The notes beneath the pieces were generated by a model. It made no database searches. It worked only from the letters and a program-made list of their open reading frames with translations, and had not been told where the DNA came from. Shown here one piece after another: positions 11,760-13,265 of a stretch of 13,265 nt of DNA (position 1 is the first letter of the stretch; each line of letters opens with the position of its first letter). Both the position numbers and the translations under genes were made by a program. The stretch lies in the NCBI GenBank assembly GCA_964473025.1, contig CAYYMZ010000021.1, positions 1 to 13,265 of the forward strand, in the 5' to 3' direction. Origin of the DNA: CAYYMZ01 sp964473025 (GTDB lineage Bacteria; Patescibacteriota; UBA1384; DTJR01).

Positions 11760-13265
11760 ATGGCAGACAGTACAAAAACAGGGCAAAAGCCCCAGGTTAT
11801 GGCATCGTATCACGCTTCGCTTGATAATTTTCAGAAGCGGGATAAAAAATCGAAGTCGCGCGAGTACCGTGCGGCTAAGTTTAATGCGCCAAAATCAGCC
11901 GTTTCAAACGGCCGTGTTGCCACAGAATCAAAAGGTAGGCAAGGCGAGCCAATGGTGACATTTCGGGCTTCCAAAACCTTGAAACTCTGCCACCTCGGCG
12001 GTTTAGAATCAGTCGGCCAGAATATGAGCTTCTTGGAATACGGCAACGATATTTTAATGATTGATGCAGGTTTCGGTTTTCCAACTGAAGACATGCCGGG
12101 CGTTGATTATGTTATCCCCGACGTTTCGTATTTACAGGAAAACAAAAAGCGGATTAAGGCCTTGGTCTTGACCCATGGGCACATGGACCACATCGGTGCC
12201 ATTCCTTATATGATTGAAAAAATCGGTTCTCCGACGATTTACGGTACCAACTTGACCATCGGGCTTTTGAAAGAAAAACTCGAGGAATTCGGCCTGACCG
12301 GACGGGTTAAAACTGTTGTTATTGACCCCGAAAAGGACGAATTGACCCTTGGTGTCTTTAAGGTTGGATTTTTCCGCGTTAATCACAATATTCCCGACAC
12401 TGTCGGAATCATTATTAACACTCCTTGCGGCAGAATTGTCCATACCGCCGACTTTAAGTTTGACTTAACGCCGATTAACGAACCGGCGATGGATTTGGAA
12501 AAAGTGGCTGAAACTGGAAGCAAAGGGGTTTTGGCACTTTTAATGGACTCAACCGGTGCGAGAAATCCTGGCTATGCCATCTCCGAAACCGAGATTAAAA
12601 ATAATCTTAATAAGATTTTCTCAAATATCAAAGGGAGAATTTTTATTGCTTCCTTTTCGTCCCTGATCTCGCGTATTCAACAGGTCATCGATGACACGAT
12701 TGCGGTTAACCGCAAGCTAACCGTTACCGGTCGTTCGATGATTGTAACAATTGAAGTAGCCAGCCGGCTTGGATATTTAAAGGTGCCGGAAGGTTTGATT
12801 ATCACTCCACAGCAAGCCGCTAAATTGCCGGACGATAAGGTTGTGGTTTTATCGACCGGAACACAAGGAGAGGATTCATCGGCTTTAACTAAAATGAGCC
12901 GTGGCGAACACCGTTTCTTTAAGATTAAAAAAGGCGATACAGTCATACTGTCTAGCTCGATTATTCCGGGTAACGAACGCCAGGTTGTCGAAGTTTACGA
13001 TAATTTGCTCCGCGCCGGAGCGAAGGTTCTCGACTACAAACAGATGGATATTCACACCTCGGGACACGCACATGCCGAGGAGCTGAAAACCATTATACGG
13101 CTGTTTAATCCCAAATACCTTTTGCCGGTACACGGAAACCGCTATATGAGAGAAGCCGCTGCTGACTTAGGGCGTTCGCTCGGAATGGCAGAAGAAAATA
13201 TTATCGTAACCGATAATGGCGAGGTGCAGGAATTTGACGATAACGGCAAATATACACCCCTTAAA
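11760..13265 (+). CDS. rnj: Ribonuclease J, 3' partial
   Basis: RNase J is a metallo-beta-lactamase/beta-CASP nuclease with endonuclease and 5'-3' exonuclease activity in mRNA decay and rRNA maturation. The frame is open for 502 codons to the window edge; about 130 C-terminal residues should lie beyond it. The core starts near residue 65-72 (TFRASKTLKLCHLGGLESVGQN). It shows the metal site HGHMDH (139-144; most RNase J have Glu at the fourth position), then HTADFKFD, LMDSTGA, IASFSSLISRIQQ, the beta-CASP stretch STGTQGE, SSSIIPGNE, SGHAHAEE and PVHGNRY. The first 64 or so residues are an extra hydrophilic, Lys/Arg/Ser-rich extension. ATG 11760 has AAAGGA about ten bases upstream. With pnp and nrnA it completes an RNA-decay set in this window. 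Confidence 0.95.
   Translation, partial: MADSTKTGQKPQVMASYHASLDNFQKRDKKSKSREYRAAKFNAPKSAVSNGRVATESKGRQGEPMVTFRASKTLKLCHLGGLESVGQNMSFLEYGNDILMIDAGFGFPTEDMPGVDYVIPDVSYLQENKKRIKALVLTHGHMDHIGAIPYMIEKIGSPTIYGTNLTIGLLKEKLEEFGLTGRVKTVVIDPEKDELTLGVFKVGFFRVNHNIPDTVGIIINTPCGRIVHTADFKFDLTPINEPAMDLEKVAETGSKGVLALLMDSTGARNPGYAISETEIKNNLNKIFSNIKGRIFIASFSSLISRIQQVIDDTIAVNRKLTVTGRSMIVTIEVASRLGYLKVPEGLIITPQQAAKLPDDKVVVLSTGTQGEDSSALTKMSRGEHRFFKIKKGDTVILSSSIIPGNERQVVEVYDNLLRAGAKVLDYKQMDIHTSGHAHAEELKTIIRLFNPKYLLPVHGNRYMREAAADLGRSLGMAEENIIVTDNGEVQEFDDNGKYTPLK

Noticed and set aside
1..13265. tRNA genes
   Set aside because: No T-arm consensus combined with an acceptor stem was found on either strand by eye.

Overview
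The window looks like a piece of a small, streamlined bacterial genome, most likely a Patescibacteria/CPR member. That is inference from the total picture: moderate-to-low GC, housekeeping genes in short unrelated runs, many starts with weak or no Shine-Dalgarno, a ribosomal protein and RNase J with basic N-terminal extensions, a stand-alone 5' nuclease, and AT-rich repeat-like spacers. TGA is used as a stop (5' nuclease, uracil-DNA glycosylase), so the genetic code is standard and this is not a UGA-Gly lineage.

Layout. 1-1535: 3' end of a 5'-3' exonuclease (a FEN-like protein without polymerase domain) and holA, the clamp-loader delta subunit. 1583-3578: a DUF2207 membrane protein and a nucleoside 2-deoxyribosyltransferase-like protein. 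3581-4225 (minus): signal peptidase I, convergent with the previous gene. 4289-5223: an 'island' with a GC-richer orphan gene on the minus strand, its own promoter, hairpin leader and strong terminator, followed by a gene-free structured stretch. 5230-5463 (minus): rpsT. 5581-6846: NrnA-type DHH/DHHA1 phosphoesterase, divergent from rpsT, with possible overlapping -35 boxes. 7107-9742: the classical rpsO-pnp pair. 9743-10980: a second island holding a folded stretch just after pnp, a good promoter, two small GC-richer orphan genes (one zinc ribbon, one apparently frameshifted), a strong terminator and a second structured stretch containing a predicted pseudoknot. 10987-11634: family 4 uracil-DNA glycosylase with a near-consensus promoter. 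11760-end: RNase J, cut by the window edge.

How the genes work together. Three enzymes of one RNA-decay route are present: RNase J (endo/5' exo), PNPase (3' exo) and NrnA (degrades the short oligonucleotides left over). The 5' nuclease, HolA and uracil-DNA glycosylase belong to replication and repair. rpsT and rpsO are small-subunit ribosomal proteins.

The least explained content is in the two islands. They share a 23-base sequence (22/23 identical, same strand) that can form a hairpin with tandem G-A mismatches, each followed by different but strongly self-complementary sequence. I read these as candidate structured RNAs next to orphan genes, and I could not assign them to any known RNA family. 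All helices and promoters were read by eye; no folding or database search was run.
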